From: Chondrus crispus
Lineage: Eukaryota > Rhodophyta > Florideophyceae > Gigartinales > Gigartinaceae
Direction of reading: 5' to 3'
NCBI RefSeq assembly: GCF_000350225.1
Contig: NW_005178479.1
Location: 25,858 to 89,857 of the forward strand
DNA length: 64,000 nt
Both the position numbers and the translations under genes were made by a program. Shown here piece after piece: positions 10,099-20,838 of this stretch. Within the stretch, counting starts at the first letter, position 1, and each line of letters opens with the position of its first letter. The notes under the pieces are model-generated. The model had not been told where the DNA came from, did no database searches, and was given only the letters and a program-made list of their open reading frames with translations.

Positions 10099-11841
10099 TT
10101 AGTAGTTACGGGCGAATACGGCCATGTGAGTCGCTGGATCACCCGAATAAATACAGTCCTTCCCGATACACTCTTCTTGTCCTTCTAGTGGATAACAGCG
10201 AAGGGTCGCCTTCGTCTCTTCCCGAACTTTCCTTTCGTTTCCGGAGTCGCACTTCCAAGGCACAAGGAACATCCCACTATCTTCACCCCCCGCTGCCACG
10301 AGATCTTTCATTTCCGCGTATGAGGCAACCCTTCTCGTACGAGATTTCAACCTTTCCTCAGCCCTCTGTAGCATCTCTTGCTGAATCTCCTCAAGAAGTG
10401 AGCATGTCACAGCTTCAAAATCCTCGTCAACAGGTATCGATTGCTTTGCGCCCCCTATGCGTTTTGCAGCAAACACAGCATTTTTCGCTGCGTCCCGGGG
10501 ACCTATTTCCATGCGCAGTGGGACTCCTTTCCTCTCCCATTCATAATACTTTGCGCCAGGCCTCATATTTGGCCTGTCGTCAACAGCAACCCTGAGGCCA
10601 CGGGCTTTCAAGCGAGAGAAGGCAGCATCAGCAAACTGCACAACTGCTTTCCTTTGCTCTTCTGATTTAAATATCAGCACTAGAGCAACTTGTACAGGGG
10701 CAACTGCTGGTGGTAACACGAGCCCCGTGTCGTCAGAATGTGTCATGATCAACGCACCAATCATGCGTGTGGTAATTCCCCAACTAGTCGCCCATACATG
10801 CTCTTCGTCACCATCCGAGGACTTGTATGTGACATCAAAAGCCTTTGCAAAGTTCTGTCCCAAGAAATGCGAGGTGGCCGCCTGAAGCGCCCACCCATTT
10901 TGCATCAGACCCTCAATTGTGTACGTATCCTCGGCTCCGGCAAAGCGCTCACTCGGGGACTTGACGCCCATGACGACGGGGATGGCGAGCATCTGTCGCG
11001 TGACATCTGCATACAGATGGATCATCTCCTTTGCTTTTGCGTCGGCTTCTTCGGCGGTAGCATGCGCAGTGTGGCCTTCTTGCCAAAGAAATTCTGATGT
11101 TCGCAGAAATGGACGAGTGCGCATTTCCCAGCGAACAACGTTTGCCCACTGGTTGAGTGCAAGTGGGAGATCTCTGTAACTTTGGATCCACCTTCCAAAC
11201 ATGTGCCAGATAATTGTCTCGCTCGTCGGACGTACGATCAAAGGCTCTTCAAGTTTCGCATCAGGATCCGGCTCTAAGTTTCCTGGAGGTGCACCCGGTA
11301 CCGCACGAAGACGATGATGCGTGACGACGGCACATTCCTTCGAAAATCCGTCGACGTGAGCTGCTTCTTTGGAGAGGAAAGATTGAGGGATGAGGAGAGG
11401 GAAATATGCGTTGCGAGCTCCCGACTTCTTGATTCGACTATCTAATTCGTCGCGAAGGAATTCCCATATTGCGAATCCATGCGGTCTAATAACCATACAT
11501 CCTCTGACGGGGGCGGGCTCTGCAAGTTCCGCAGATGAAATGACATCAAGATACCATTGTGAATAGTCTTCTGCGCGGGGTGTTATGCCTTGCAGTTGAT
11601 CTGTTTGTTTTCTTTCTTTAGACTGAGATTTGGAATCAGATGCAACTTTAGGTTTCGCAGAAGTCGCGACTGTGACCGAAGACCTCCCCGGACGGCGAAA
11701 GCGACACAAACCCAAGGATGGATAGCGCAGAGGCAGGGCGATCGGGGTGAAGATGGACTGGAAGGCTGGCATACTGCGAGACATGGTATGTGTAGGAACA
11801 AGCTGGCGAGACCACGACAGAGGAGCTGTTGCTCTGCGCAT
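10099..11841 (-). CDS. Prolyl-tRNA synthetase, organellar (plastid/mitochondrial)
   Basis: Class II aminoacyl-tRNA synthetase that charges tRNA-Pro with proline. It is the archaeal/eukaryote-like (type 3) ProRS used in plant organelles. Visible: FPLLIPQSF near motif 1; motif 2 region RPTSETIIWHMF at about residue 203, followed by RWEMRTRPFLRTSEFLWQEG; TSHFLGQNFAKAF; and motif 3 region WGITTRMIGALIMTHSDD at about 352. The C-terminal domain ends in FARNY, as the family does. The N-terminus before KERKQTDQLQG is rich in Arg, Ser, Leu and Pro with no acidic residues at first, a transit peptide. Start: 11841 is the first ATG in frame; the ATG at 11784 has a better -3 A context and is an equally good candidate. 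The encoded length (580 or 561 aa) suits the family. Confidence 0.93.
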   Translation of the reverse strand: MRRATAPLSWSRQLVPTHTMSRSMPAFQSIFTPIALPLRYPSLGLCRFRRPGRSSVTVATSAKPKVASDSKSQSKERKQTDQLQGITPRAEDYSQWYLDVISSAELAEPAPVRGCMVIRPHGFAIWEFLRDELDSRIKKSGARNAYFPLLIPQSFLSKEAAHVDGFSKECAVVTHHRLRAVPGAPPGNLEPDPDAKLEEPLIVRPTSETIIWHMFGRWIQSYRDLPLALNQWANVVRWEMRTRPFLRTSEFLWQEGHTAHATAEEADAKAKEMIHLYADVTRQMLAIPVVMGVKSPSERFAGAEDTYTIEGLMQNGWALQAATSHFLGQNFAKAFDVTYKSSDGDEEHVWATSWGITTRMIGALIMTHSDDTGLVLPPAVAPVQVALVLIFKSEEQRKAVVQFADAAFSRLKARGLRVAVDDRPNMRPGAKYYEWERKGVPLRMEIGPRDAAKNAVFAAKRIGGAKQSIPVDEDFEAVTCSLLEEIQQEMLQRAEERLKSRTRRVASYAEMKDLVAAGGEDSGMFLVPWKCDSGNERKVREETKATLRCYPLEGQEECIGKDCIYSGDPATHMAVFARNY

Positions 11842-13388
11842 TTGACCAAGGTGCTCGTGTGAACGAGATCTTGTTGAGATCAACCAAAACAAGAGCAATT
11901 GCCCTGAGGACAGCAAGTTTAATTTTTAGAGCGGAGCAACAGCTGAAAAACATGACGAAACCGGAGTTACTCTATTTCCCTTCCTGCTGTACTGTTAGGA
12001 ATGCTGTAAGCCCAGTGCCCGGGAATGTACACTGCGCAGGACTGGAGGCGCGCGGGATTTGCGCTTCGAGGACGGACGAAGCGAAGCGCGCGTCATTGCG
12101 CTTGGACGACGGCGTGCGCGGGAGGGTGGAGCGCGAACCGCAAGCGGAGGACTGCGGGCGCAGGAGCGGGCCAGAGGAAAGGCGGGCAAGGAGATCGTGA
12201 ACCGCAAGCGGAGGACTGGGCGCAAGCGTGGGCCAAGAGAAGACTGGCGGGCTACGTGCAAGGGTTGCGATCGGGGGTAGTGGTAGTTTATCGCGAGCAG
12301 CGGTGAGTACATAAGCGGTAGTTGGGTACGGAGAAAAAGGGGGAGGCAGGCATCGAGTGGATTTCTCGACAGGGACATCAAATGGACTCTTGTGTTCTTG
12401 ACGCCTGTCCTCCCGCCGAAAGGAGGTACAGTAAAGGATTTTCTCGGCAATCAGTGTGTCTCAGGACGAGCCGTAACAGTACAGTATCAAGAGCCCAGCT
12501 GCCCTTTAGGGTTGAAAATTGGAAAAGATGGTAATTTTCACATATGTGTCCATAATCCGGGGGTACCGTTTAACGGTACACAACGTGTTTTACCTCATTC
12601 CCGCTTTGTTAAGAAGTCAAAATACTCATCTGCTTCAGCCCTCGTCTATCAAAGCCTGCTATGTACTACAGTAGATGCATCCAAGCTGGCGCCGTCTTCT
12701 CGGGTGCTTCCAGCAAAAGTAAACAGCAACCTAGAGAGAGCGTTTCCATAGAAAAACGGAAAGGATGAATACCGTACGATGGCACGCCTGAAAAGAACAG
12801 TATGCTTTTTGACGCCTTAAATCTTCTTACTGCTTACTCAGGGTTTTCCTCAATTCCTCAAGTCGGAAATTCAGGATAATGAACCGGCCAAAACTTTAGG
12901 GCTCCACCATAATATATAGAACAGCTGCACTTGTTTTATGTAAAACTTTCCGGCCGAAGTTAGAGCCGAGTATAATCGATTGGAAAGAAGTTCTTGCTGG
13001 GAAGAGCATACTGGAAACTCACTCCAGCAGCAGTGGAAGAGAACATTCTATGAATCGCTAAACCCAGGCGGGAAAGGCACGTACTTGTCCAATTCATATT
13101 TATACAACAGGTGCTGATGAGAATGGTTGGCGAAGACGAATAGATCATTGGCAGGAAGGGCTTTCTGGATGAGCACGCTACAGCTTGATGATAAAAAGCA
13201 TTTTCGTGGATACCCACTGAGAATTGTGCAACTCCGAAAACACGTGAAACGGCAGCCTGGTGGACCACAGGCTGAATCGAAACACTCTGGATCACATACG
13301 GTGCCCAGGAGAAGCAGATGGAAAATGGGCACTCCCTCAGGGCGAATATAAAGGCATTCGAGGAATCATATCACAAAAGGAAAGGCAC
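11842..13388. other. Intergenic, with an imperfect direct repeat
   Basis: About 1.5 kb with no supported gene. The segment beginning GAACCGCAAGCGGAGGACTG occurs near 12135 and again near 12199, with similar sequence after it, so there is an imperfect direct duplication of about 63 bp. Short ORFs here are low complexity and rich in Arg. The first part probably contains the ProRS promoter. Confidence 0.4.
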
Positions 13389-13390
13389 TA

Positions 13391-13683
13391 CAGGGGGGGT
13401 CGCTCAATAGTGCCTACTTTAGTAGTGCTTCCCTCTATATAGTGCTATGGCTCACCCTCTGGCACAGGTTATCATACGCTCACACGTGTATCATCCGGCA
13501 TGGTTCAGTACTCAAAGGATGAAGTTATTTAGTTGTGTTATACAGGCTTTGTTGTGTTTGTGTTAGCAGTGTGCTTTGTCCCCAAATATATGTATTTGAG
13601 CCTCCTTTCTATAGTGCCACCCCCCCAATAGTGCCATAGCTAGAGGTATGTCACGCTATAGCACTATATCGTAGGAGGCACTG
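13391..13683. mobile_element. Tc1/mariner-like MITE, copy A
   Basis: A 293-bp element flanked by TA on both sides (13389-13390, 13684-13685). One end starts CAGGGGGGGTCGCTC and the other, inverted, CAGTGCCTCCTACG. Both then run into related AGTGC and CTATAGTGC blocks, so the ends are imperfect inverted repeats. A CAG terminus with TA duplication fits the Tc1/mariner superfamily. There is no coding capacity. An almost identical copy in opposite orientation lies at 18011-18309. Confidence 0.8.
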
Positions 13684-13951
13684 TATCATTTACAACCTGT
13701 ATTAGTGCAATACCATTCCCCTCGCGATCACAAACTCACGCACTCAAATTCCCACCCGCTTTAAACACGTGAGTTCATAGAGTAGTAGCACTCCACGGAG
13801 TGCAAAACTCGCGGTTGCAAAACTTCTGAAACGGGTGACAAGAAGAATTAATTTGAAACGGGTATCAAACACTGTTCTTCGTGGTGACGGATTCAATACG
13901 TTCTTCCTCCAAGTTGTTGACTACTCAAACAAAAAAGAAGCGCCTCGACTT

Positions 13952-15778
13952 CTACGACATCTGCTCATCTCCCACATTAACATCTGGGTTTGCGTTCTGC
14001 TGCGTGGACATCGCCGGAAACGCGATGACATCGCGAATACTCGCCGAGTTCGTCAGCAGCATGACAAGTCGATCAATTCCGATACCTGTCCCACCTGTCG
14101 GCGGCAGGCCTTGCTCCAAGGCCGTCAAGAAGTCTTCGTCTACGCCACACGCCTCTTCGTCTCCCGCATTCTTCTTCTCCGCCTGCTGTTCCAAGCGCCG
14201 TCTTTGCTCGACGGGATCCGTCAGTTCTGAGTACGAGTTGGCAAGTTCTTGTCCCATACAGAACATCTCAAACCGCTCCACTAGCCCTGGCCGTGATCGG
14301 TGCGGTTTGGCTAGCGGACTGATCTCGACGGGATAATCCACCACAAATGTTGGTTGTATCAGTGTCTCTTCGCAGAGCTCCTCAAAACAAACGTTCAAAA
14401 CCTCGCCAACGCTCTGAGCTTTGTTCAGAGCGTCCTGACTCACGGATGAATTTCTTGCCATGTCTTTAGCCTCCTCGACATCGGTTATGACCGAAAAATC
14501 TGTACCAGTCGCCTCTTTGACAATGTCATGCATTGTCACCCGACGCCACGGCGTAGACAAATCAATCTGGTTTCCTTGGTATTCCACGGTCGTCGTGTCG
14601 AGCACCTGTTGCGCTACCGACGAAATAAGCTCCTCTGTGAGCTGCATTGTGCGAAAGTAGTCTGTATAAGCCTCATAAATCTCAATGCTTGTGAACTCAG
14701 GGTTATGCCTTGAGCTGACCCCCTCGTTCCGATACAGTCGCCCCAGTTCATACACCTTATCAAAACCACCGACAACAAGCCGCTTCAAATGGAGCTCCGT
14801 GGCAATGCGCAAAGTAAGCTCCTGATCGAGGGCATTATGAAACGTCGTGAACGGCTTCGCTTCCGCCCCACCAGGTTCTCTGTGCAAGGCCGGCGTCTCC
14901 ATTTCCAAAAAGCCGATATTATCCAAAAACCTTCTAATTGCGGACGTAATCTTAGCGCGCTTCCGAAACGTCTCGCGGACGTCTGGGTTGACTATAAGGT
15001 CAACATGTCTGGCTCGGTACCGTTTCTCCACATCCGTAAAGCCGTGAAACTTGTCCGGAAGCGGGGTGAGGCTCTTGGTGAGCATCTCCCAATGCGAAAC
15101 CTTGACGCTAAGCTCGCCCTTCTCCGTGCGCTTCGCCACCCCGCGCACGCCGATAATATCGCTGCCATCCGTCCACGCCTTGATGTTGGCAAAGCTACCA
15201 GCGCCCATGCTCGAATCAAGGTACTTCTTGTCGAGATACAGCTGGATGGTCCCTGACTTGTCCTGGAGTGTGAAGAAGGCGAGCTTTCCAAACACGCGAC
15301 GGATCATGATTCGGCCAGCGATGGCAATCTCGCAGCCGTCCTCAGCCTCCTCGCCGTCGACAAGGTCTTTGTAGCGATCCTGCAAAGCAGATGCTGTGTC
15401 CGTTGCGTTGAAGGTGTAGGCGTACGGCTCGACGCCCGCGGCGCGCATGGCAGCGACTTTCTCCAGACGGGCGGCGCGCAACTCTGCGGCAGTGGAAGGC
15501 TTCTGGTTCTGGTTTTGCTTCTGCTTGTTGCGCTTGTCGGGATTTGCAATCTTCGCACGGGGTATGGTGTTGGCGGGTGCAGCGGCTGGAGTGCCGGGTT
15601 GGCCGGCTGTGACGGACATGCATGTTGAGTGGCGCAGGGTGGGAGAGGGGCGGAGAGCGGGGATTGGGAAGGGGGAGAGGAAGCAGGACGGAGGAGCCAT
15701 GGTGCGGCGGAGTGAGGGGGAGGAAAGGCAGAGGCGAAAGGGGCGGGTGGTTAGACGGAGGGCTTGGTTTGTCCACAT
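13952..15778 (-). CDS. Lysyl-tRNA synthetase, class II, probably organellar
   Basis: Charges tRNA-Lys. An anticodon-binding OB fold begins at about residue 149 ([19 protein letters not shown]). The class II core follows: [17 protein letters not shown], motif 1 region [35 protein letters not shown] (motif 2, about residue 345), and [14 protein letters not shown] (motif 3, about residue 562). The ATG at 15778 is the first in frame and gives 608 aa. The first 80 residues are rich in Arg, Ser, Leu and Pro with no acidic residues, so they are a likely transit peptide. Later ATGs at 15700 and 15619 could give a form without it, and alternative starts could serve cytosol and organelle. The start lies 287 bp beyond the 3' end of the PheRS alpha gene, which is transcribed the same way. 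Confidence 0.93.
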   Translation of the reverse strand: MWTNQALRLTTRPFRLCLSSPSLRRTMAPPSCFLSPFPIPALRPSPTLRHSTCMSVTAGQPGTPAAAPANTIPRAKIANPDKRNKQKQNQNQKPSTAAELRAARLEKVAAMRAAGVEPYAYTFNATDTASALQDRYKDLVDGEEAEDGCEIAIAGRIMIRRVFGKLAFFTLQDKSGTIQLYLDKKYLDSSMGAGSFANIKAWTDGSDIIGVRGVAKRTEKGELSVKVSHWEMLTKSLTPLPDKFHGFTDVEKRYRARHVDLIVNPDVRETFRKRAKITSAIRRFLDNIGFLEMETPALHREPGGAEAKPFTTFHNALDQELTLRIATELHLKRLVVGGFDKVYELGRLYRNEGVSSRHNPEFTSIEIYEAYTDYFRTMQLTEELISSVAQQVLDTTTVEYQGNQIDLSTPWRRVTMHDIVKEATGTDFSVITDVEEAKDMARNSSVSQDALNKAQSVGEVLNVCFEELCEETLIQPTFVVDYPVEISPLAKPHRSRPGLVERFEMFCMGQELANSYSELTDPVEQRRRLEQQAEKKNAGDEEACGVDEDFLTALEQGLPPTGGTGIGIDRLVMLLTNSASIRDVIAFPAMSTQQNANPDVNVGDEQMS

Positions 15779-16065
15779 GATAAGCCGATGTGGTAGAGGC
15801 GACTGCCGATGAGTGTGATTGAGCCCGAACCTGTGTGAAAGAATGGACGCGGAGATCAACTGCGGCCCACGGTTGTCTCATGTGGTAAAACAAGTGCAGC
15901 CAATCAAATCGGTCCACTTGGCGCAAAAATGCGTTGAGCATGCATTGACTCCTATTCCGTACTGACGGATAAAGATAAACCATAAAAGAAAATTGCTGCT
16001 GTACACTACTTTAGTACAGCACTAAAGTGGCGCGAGGCGAGGTTGGTAACCAGTACCTTATATTT

Positions 16066-17595
16066 CTAGAAAGTTAGACGGCACAGAGGGTTTGTCTGTA
16101 TGGCCTTCAGGTCGACGCGATGTCCGAAGAGGTCTCTAATATTATCGATTCCATACCGAATCATTGTCGGCCGTTCCAAGCTCAGCCCCCACGCAATAAC
16201 AGTCACGTCCTCCGGAATGCCCATCGGCCGGATCATTTCCGGTCTAAAAACGCCCGAGTTCCCCACTTCCACCCACTTACCCAACCCCTCATGGTACGAG
16301 TGAATCTCCAACGACGGCGTCGTGTACGGGTTGTGCGTTGGCTTGAAGCGCAGCCTGCTCATGCCCATCTTCTTGAAGAACTCGTGAATGATCCCCTTCA
16401 AATCGCCCAGCGACAGGTTGCGATCGGCTACCAGCCCCTCGATCTGATGAAACTCGGCCAAGTGCGTCGCGTCCAGCGTCTCATTCCTGAACACCCTATC
16501 GATCGAAAAATACTTTCTCGGCTTGAACTCCGTCTCCTGTGCTAGTAGATACAACATCCTACTTGATACTGCCGTTGTGTGAGTGCGCAAGATGTTCTTC
16601 CTGGCCTCCTGCTCGGACCATTCGTACCGATATCCGCGCGAACCGAAGCCGCCCTCTTCATGCGTCCTTCGCACGCGCTCCAAATAGTCCCGATCCAGCA
16701 CATTGGCAAGCTCCGGATCGCTCAAGAAAAATGTGTCATGCTCGTCACGGGCGGGATGCTGTTGCGGCTGGAACAGAGCGTCAAAATTCCAGAACGAGCT
16801 CTCTACGTAATTGTTAGTGGGCATTTCCTCAAAACCCATCTCGAGGAATATTAAGCGGAACTGCTCGCGGACCTTGAGCAGCGTATGCAAGCAGCCACCG
16901 TTCGTGGGCTTTCCCTCTGCCTTGAAGTTATACCCCTTGAAGCTGATATCCTTCCATTCATCAGTCTCCAGCATTGTGCGCGTGAGTTCAGTGGCCTGGA
17001 CCCTCCTCGCATCGGCCAGGCGCTCGCCCTTGAAGATCTTGTACGTCTTGTACGGCTTGAGCGCTGCGAGCTTCCTAGACTTGAGCTGCTTCAAAATGTC
17101 ACTCTGCAGACCTTCCGGATTGCCGCCCTGATCCCTGAGGGTCCTCAAGGCTTCGGCGACGTCATCGACGACGTCGGCGCCCTCGACCGGGACGAAGACC
17201 TTGTCGGCCTTCTGGATGGCGACCCAGCGCTTCTTCAGGGCCTGCTGCCTCCCGCGCGCCGCGACCTGCTTCCCAAGGGCTTGGTCAACCTTTTCAAAAG
17301 TGGCGGCGCTCCCTTCCTCGACGCAGGTCACCACAAAGCTGTGCAGGCGCTGCTCGGGCGAGCCGGCGTCGGCGTAGCTCAGGCCCTCGGCCGCGACTTG
17401 CCAGCGCTCGTGCGTGACGGTCTCCAGGCGGATGGCCGCGCGTGCCAACAGCGACTTGAGCACGCCGTCGACCAGCGTGGCGTGCGCCACGGAGAGCTTG
17501 GAGGAGAGGTTCGAGGAATCGAGATAGTCGTCGGCAACGGCAAGCTCCTCGACGGCGCGAAGCACCGCTTCTTCTTTTTCGACTGGCGCGGCCAT
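16066..17595 (-). CDS. Phenylalanyl-tRNA synthetase alpha subunit, cytosolic
   Basis: The catalytic alpha chain of the (alpha-beta)2 enzyme that charges tRNA-Phe in the cytosol. Its 509 aa match the eukaryotic alpha subunit in length. The N-terminal third holds the tRNA-binding winged-helix region. The class II core shows [19 protein letters not shown] (motif 1 region), [18 protein letters not shown] running into EFHQIEG (motif 2, about residue 367), and [20 protein letters not shown] (motif 3, about residue 470). The ATG at 17595 sits in GGCCATGG, a strong start context, and there is no targeting peptide. The partner beta subunit is not in the window. A 185-bp foldback element lies about 145 bp upstream of the start. 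Confidence 0.95.
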   Translation of the reverse strand: MAAPVEKEEAVLRAVEELAVADDYLDSSNLSSKLSVAHATLVDGVLKSLLARAAIRLETVTHERWQVAAEGLSYADAGSPEQRLHSFVVTCVEEGSAATFEKVDQALGKQVAARGRQQALKKRWVAIQKADKVFVPVEGADVVDDVAEALRTLRDQGGNPEGLQSDILKQLKSRKLAALKPYKTYKIFKGERLADARRVQATELTRTMLETDEWKDISFKGYNFKAEGKPTNGGCLHTLLKVREQFRLIFLEMGFEEMPTNNYVESSFWNFDALFQPQQHPARDEHDTFFLSDPELANVLDRDYLERVRRTHEEGGFGSRGYRYEWSEQEARKNILRTHTTAVSSRMLYLLAQETEFKPRKYFSIDRVFRNETLDATHLAEFHQIEGLVADRNLSLGDLKGIIHEFFKKMGMSRLRFKPTHNPYTTPSLEIHSYHEGLGKWVEVGNSGVFRPEMIRPMGIPEDVTVIAWGLSLERPTMIRYGIDNIRDLFGHRVDLKAIQTNPLCRLTF

Positions 17596-17740
17596 GGTGG
17601 GTCGTGTGCGGCAAGTCGGCGATGGGGGAGAGGGGAAGTGTGGGGGGATGAGGCGTTAAGACATTCAAGACCCAAACGGGTGACGATGCAACGACGGCTA
17701 CGGGCGACGCGGACGTAAGTCCTGACGAGTGGATCGAGGC

Positions 17741-17925
17741 CTGAGGGCCGCCCCTAACGAAGAGTTCGCCGTGCCAGCACCCGAGCACCCTGAAACTTGG
17801 CATGAATTTATTGGTTGAAAAATCATTGGAAATGCTTTTACTCCCGTTCAACCAATCCATTCATGCCAAATGTCAGGGTCCTTGCGTGCTAGCACACCGA
17901 ACTCTCGGTTAGGAACGGCCCTGAG
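17741..17925. mobile_element. Foldback (hairpin) element upstream of PheRS alpha
   Basis: Two arms of about 80 bp (17741-17820 and 17846-17925) are inverted copies of each other, ending CTGAGGGCCG and, inverted, CTCAGGGCCG. They share GAGTTCG, GTGC-AGCAC, GGCATGAAT and TTGGTTGAA blocks around a short loop. The transcript could fold into one long hairpin. It lies within the probable promoter or 5' leader of the PheRS alpha gene. No target duplication is obvious. Confidence 0.75.
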
Positions 17926-18010
17926 TATGATACACCGGACAGCGTACAGTACTACTGTACAGAGTACAGAGACTGTAGACCCAACCAAGTACAGTGGTAC
18001 CTTCTATATA

Positions 18011-18309
18011 CAGTGCCTCCTACGATATAGTGCTATAGCGTGACATACCTCTAGCTATGGCACTATTGGGGGGGTGGCACTATAGAAAGGAGGCTCAAAT
18101 ACATATATTTGGGGACAAAGCACACTGCTAACACAAACACAACAAAGCCTGTATAACACAACTAAATAACTTCATCCTTTGAGTACTGAACCATGCCGGA
18201 TGATACACGTGTGAGCGTATGATAACCTGTGCCAGAGGGTGAGCCATAGCACTATATAGAGGGAAGCACTACTAAAGTAGGCACTATTGAGCGACCCCCC
18301 CCCCCCCTG
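18011..18309. mobile_element. Tc1/mariner-like MITE, copy B
   Basis: A 299-bp inverted copy of the element at 13391-13683, flanked by TA (18009-18010, 18310-18311). It differs mainly in the length of the C/G homopolymer at one end. The near identity over the whole length shows that one or both copies inserted recently. Confidence 0.85.
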
Positions 18310-18405
18310 TATCGAACCCCAGTGTCACAACGCTTCAAAGTGCGATATATCCGATAGTGCGATGTAGCAAATACTCTCGAAAAAGCTATTTTTTTGGGGA
18401 GATTT

Positions 18406-18485
18406 TGCGTTTAGTGGGGCGATCGTGGTCTTTTTTGTGGCAAAAAGGGGATGAAATGGCTTTTCTTGTAGTGTTGACGGGGTGA
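18406..18485. repeat. Left terminal inverted repeat of the J-domain element
   Basis: Inverted match to 20358-20437 over about 80 bp, with the outer edge at TGCGTTTAGTGGGG. Confidence 0.8.
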
Positions 18486-19015
18486 CGTGGTCAAATTTGC
18501 TGAAGCACCCATCCGATTGAGAAATATTTGTAGGGATCGTATGGGTGACGTCTCCAACATGGGGGTGACAGAAAAGAATTTGGTTGTTCGTGAGGGTCGA
18601 CAGAATCTGAACAAAGTGGACGGTGCTATAAATTGTACTAAATGACAGGCGAAATCAGATACTAAGGCGTTACTAAAAGAGCGGCTACTGGGCTACTCTG
18701 CAGTATCCCCATACAGCTGTTTCAGAGAGCAGTCCGTCACTGTGTGATCTGCCATCCGACACAAAGTACAGGAGTACACACACTTCTTCTTCGCAGCAGG
18801 GCCATCATCCTAGACGACACTCCCCCGCTCTCTCCTTTACCGAAACCATCCCCACGACCATCCTCAACCGTATTCCCAACCCCTTCCAACTTACCCCTTC
18901 CGACGGTATGCCCTGTTGTGTTATCGCCGCATCCTCCCCTACCGCAAGTCCTTGTCTGACGTAACGTCTTCTTCGGAATCAATTTCCAAGCACCCGGCCA
19001 CCTCTCTGTCTTCCT

Positions 19016-20037
19016 CTAAATTCCTTCCTGCCTCACTCCCAAGATCATCTCCTCCATCTTCAAATTGTACTCCGTCGATGCATTCTTCCATTCTCTCCAC
19101 GTCTGCGAACACCCCTGAATTTTCGCCATCCTTGCTGATTTTTCCTCGTCCATTTTGTCCGCCCTGCTCTCGCGAGAAGGATCGTTTGCTGTGCCGCGAA
19201 ATCGGCAGGAAAGACGACGGGATGGTGGTGGAGTTATATATTTCTCTACCTCGTCCACATCATCGTTACGTTCACCGTTGGACATACTATCTTCATCCTC
19301 TCCATCCTTGTCAGTACCATCGTTTTCAAGCACCGCCCGCAAGTGAGAAGCCATTTCTCTCTCCGTTCTCTCCCTTTCTCTCTGTCCCTTTCCTTCTGCA
19401 GCTGCGCAGCCCTTGCTCTTTTTTCCCTCTCCTTTTGCAGTTGGGCGGCCCTAGCTGCCTCTTCTCTCTCTTTTTGCAATTGGTTCCAGGCTCTCGCCTG
19501 CCTCTCCCGTACAGCGTCTTCCTCGCTGTCACTGCAAACGTTTGACGCGCCCTTCAAAGCCTTCTCGTGCTCTTCATTGTTCGAGCATTCTCTTTGGCGT
19601 TGAGTCTCCCTGACATTGTCTTGTTTCTCTTGCGCAGCGCGTTCCATTTTGTCGAGAGAGAGCTCTCTTTCGGAAGAGGTTTTGCTAAACGCAATGAATG
19701 CCGGCAGTAACACGACCTTACCACACTGAATACCCTCATCGATTTCTATGTACCGAACTTAGCTCTCCGCCTGCTGCATGGCACGCGTAAGTACTTTCAT
19801 ACACCTTTCCGCACAGTGCGGTTGAACTACCCGCACTTTGTCGGGGTGGACGAGAACGGCAAGACGCTTGTACTGTTTCTTCATTTCACGCAATGTTGCG
19901 TTGCGAGCAGATACGCAAAAAACGTCCATGAGGGGTGTCACACCTTCTTCCACAGTGGCAAGGTGACGGATACCCTGCGCCATGGTCTGGGGCAATAACA
20001 TTTTGAAAACTTGCTCCTGCCGCTTTGTGCAGCGCAT
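19016..20037 (-). pseudogene. J-domain (DnaJ-like) plus charged coiled-coil protein, broken
   Basis: From ATG 20037 the frame reads FCVSARNATLREMKKQYKRL then AVLVHPDK, the helix II plus HPD core of a J domain, which stimulates Hsp70 ATPase. ERCMKVLTRAMQQA follows as the expected helix III. The N-terminal helix I region is poorly conserved. A TAA (19759-19761) then interrupts the frame. In the same frame after it comes a Glu/Arg/Lys/Gln coiled coil with repeated QLQKERE units, and a frameshift near 19350-19370 leads into an acidic tail ending at 19016. Two lesions make this a pseudogene. It sits wholly inside the inverted-repeat element, so it is cargo or a native element gene rather than an independent host gene. 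Confidence 0.6.
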
Positions 20038-20357
20038 TTGTACATTTTACTCCCCCTCCGGTGGACACGGAGTAACGTAACAAACGTGATGCTGTGGCGT
20101 ATTGTGGAGGTTGAAACAGTCTATAAGGGGGCCACACCGGCGTGGCCGATCACGAGATTAATTGTCCGTACAGTATCCGTGTTCTAGAATGTTGAGTTTA
20201 ATAGCTCGATTACTTGCCATTTTGGATTACTACACGGGCGAAGAATCCCAATTGTGTTGTTTGGGACGGGTGACCAAAGGCGACATTTCAGTGGTCGGGT
20301 CTAACATACTACTGATATTCTTCCCTTCGCCCCACTTATGCAACAAATTCGCGCAAT

Positions 20358-20437
20358 TCACCCCCTCAACACTACAAGAAAAGCCATTTCACCCCCTTTT
20401 TGCCACAAAAAAGACCACGATCGCCCCACTAAACGCA
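20358..20437. repeat. Right terminal inverted repeat of the J-domain element
   Basis: Inverted match to 18406-18485; the outer edge is AAACGCA at 20431-20437. Confidence 0.8.
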
Positions 20438-20633
20438 GCATTAACTCATTTTTTGTTATGTTGAGGCAATGACGTGGAACTGCGGAGAACAACTCAGCCG
20501 CCGTCGCCATAAGCCAAAGTTGGAGGTACTGTGCCGGTCGTTTGTACAGTTGTAAGATTCTGAGACATGATATCGTAACTGGAAATGCAGTGGTAGGGTG
20601 TGGACGATACTACAGGCGAGGTGATACATAGGA

Positions 20634-20755
20634 GTTATCACCCGGCTACGAGGTGTGATAACGCTCGAGAGCTATGATATGAGCACGAGGCGTAGCCGAG
20701 TGCTCAATATCATAGCTCGAGAGCAGTTATCACACCAACGTAGCCGGGTGATAAC
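20634..20755. repeat. 122-bp near-perfect palindrome with GTTATCAC motifs
   Basis: Arms 20634-20686 and 20700-20755 are inverted copies differing by a few substitutions and indels, around a 13-bp centre. GTTATCAC occurs four times in all, two in each orientation, and each arm also contains the small palindrome CTCGAG. The structure could extrude as a cruciform. It lies about 80 bp before the Crypton-like recombinase frame and may be a recombinase or regulator binding site; that link is inference. Confidence 0.8.
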
Positions 20756-20838
20756 GTATTTATCATCCGGACCTGGCATTTAATACGTATATCTCCTCAT
20801 CATATTGAAATCCAGAATTAAAATACATCTGCTGGGCC

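Larger units (their letters stand above)
18406..20437. mobile_element. DNA transposon with 80-bp inverted repeats carrying a J-domain gene
   Basis: The ends 18406-18485 and 20358-20437 are inverted repeats of about 80 bp with few mismatches; both read inward from TGCGTTTAGTGGGGCGATCG. GGGTGAC motifs follow inside both ends, including GGGTGACAGAAAA near 18565. The interior carries a broken J-domain/coiled-coil gene on the minus strand and no recognisable transposase, so it is non-autonomous or carries captured cargo. I could not find a target duplication next to the repeats; the true ends may lie a few bases further out. Superfamily not assigned. Confidence 0.75.

Noticed and set aside
16885..17718. 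277-aa plus-strand ORF opposite PheRS alpha
   Set aside because: Lies wholly antisense to a well-supported synthetase and its upstream flank; Leu/Arg/Asp-rich shadow in GC-rich sequence.
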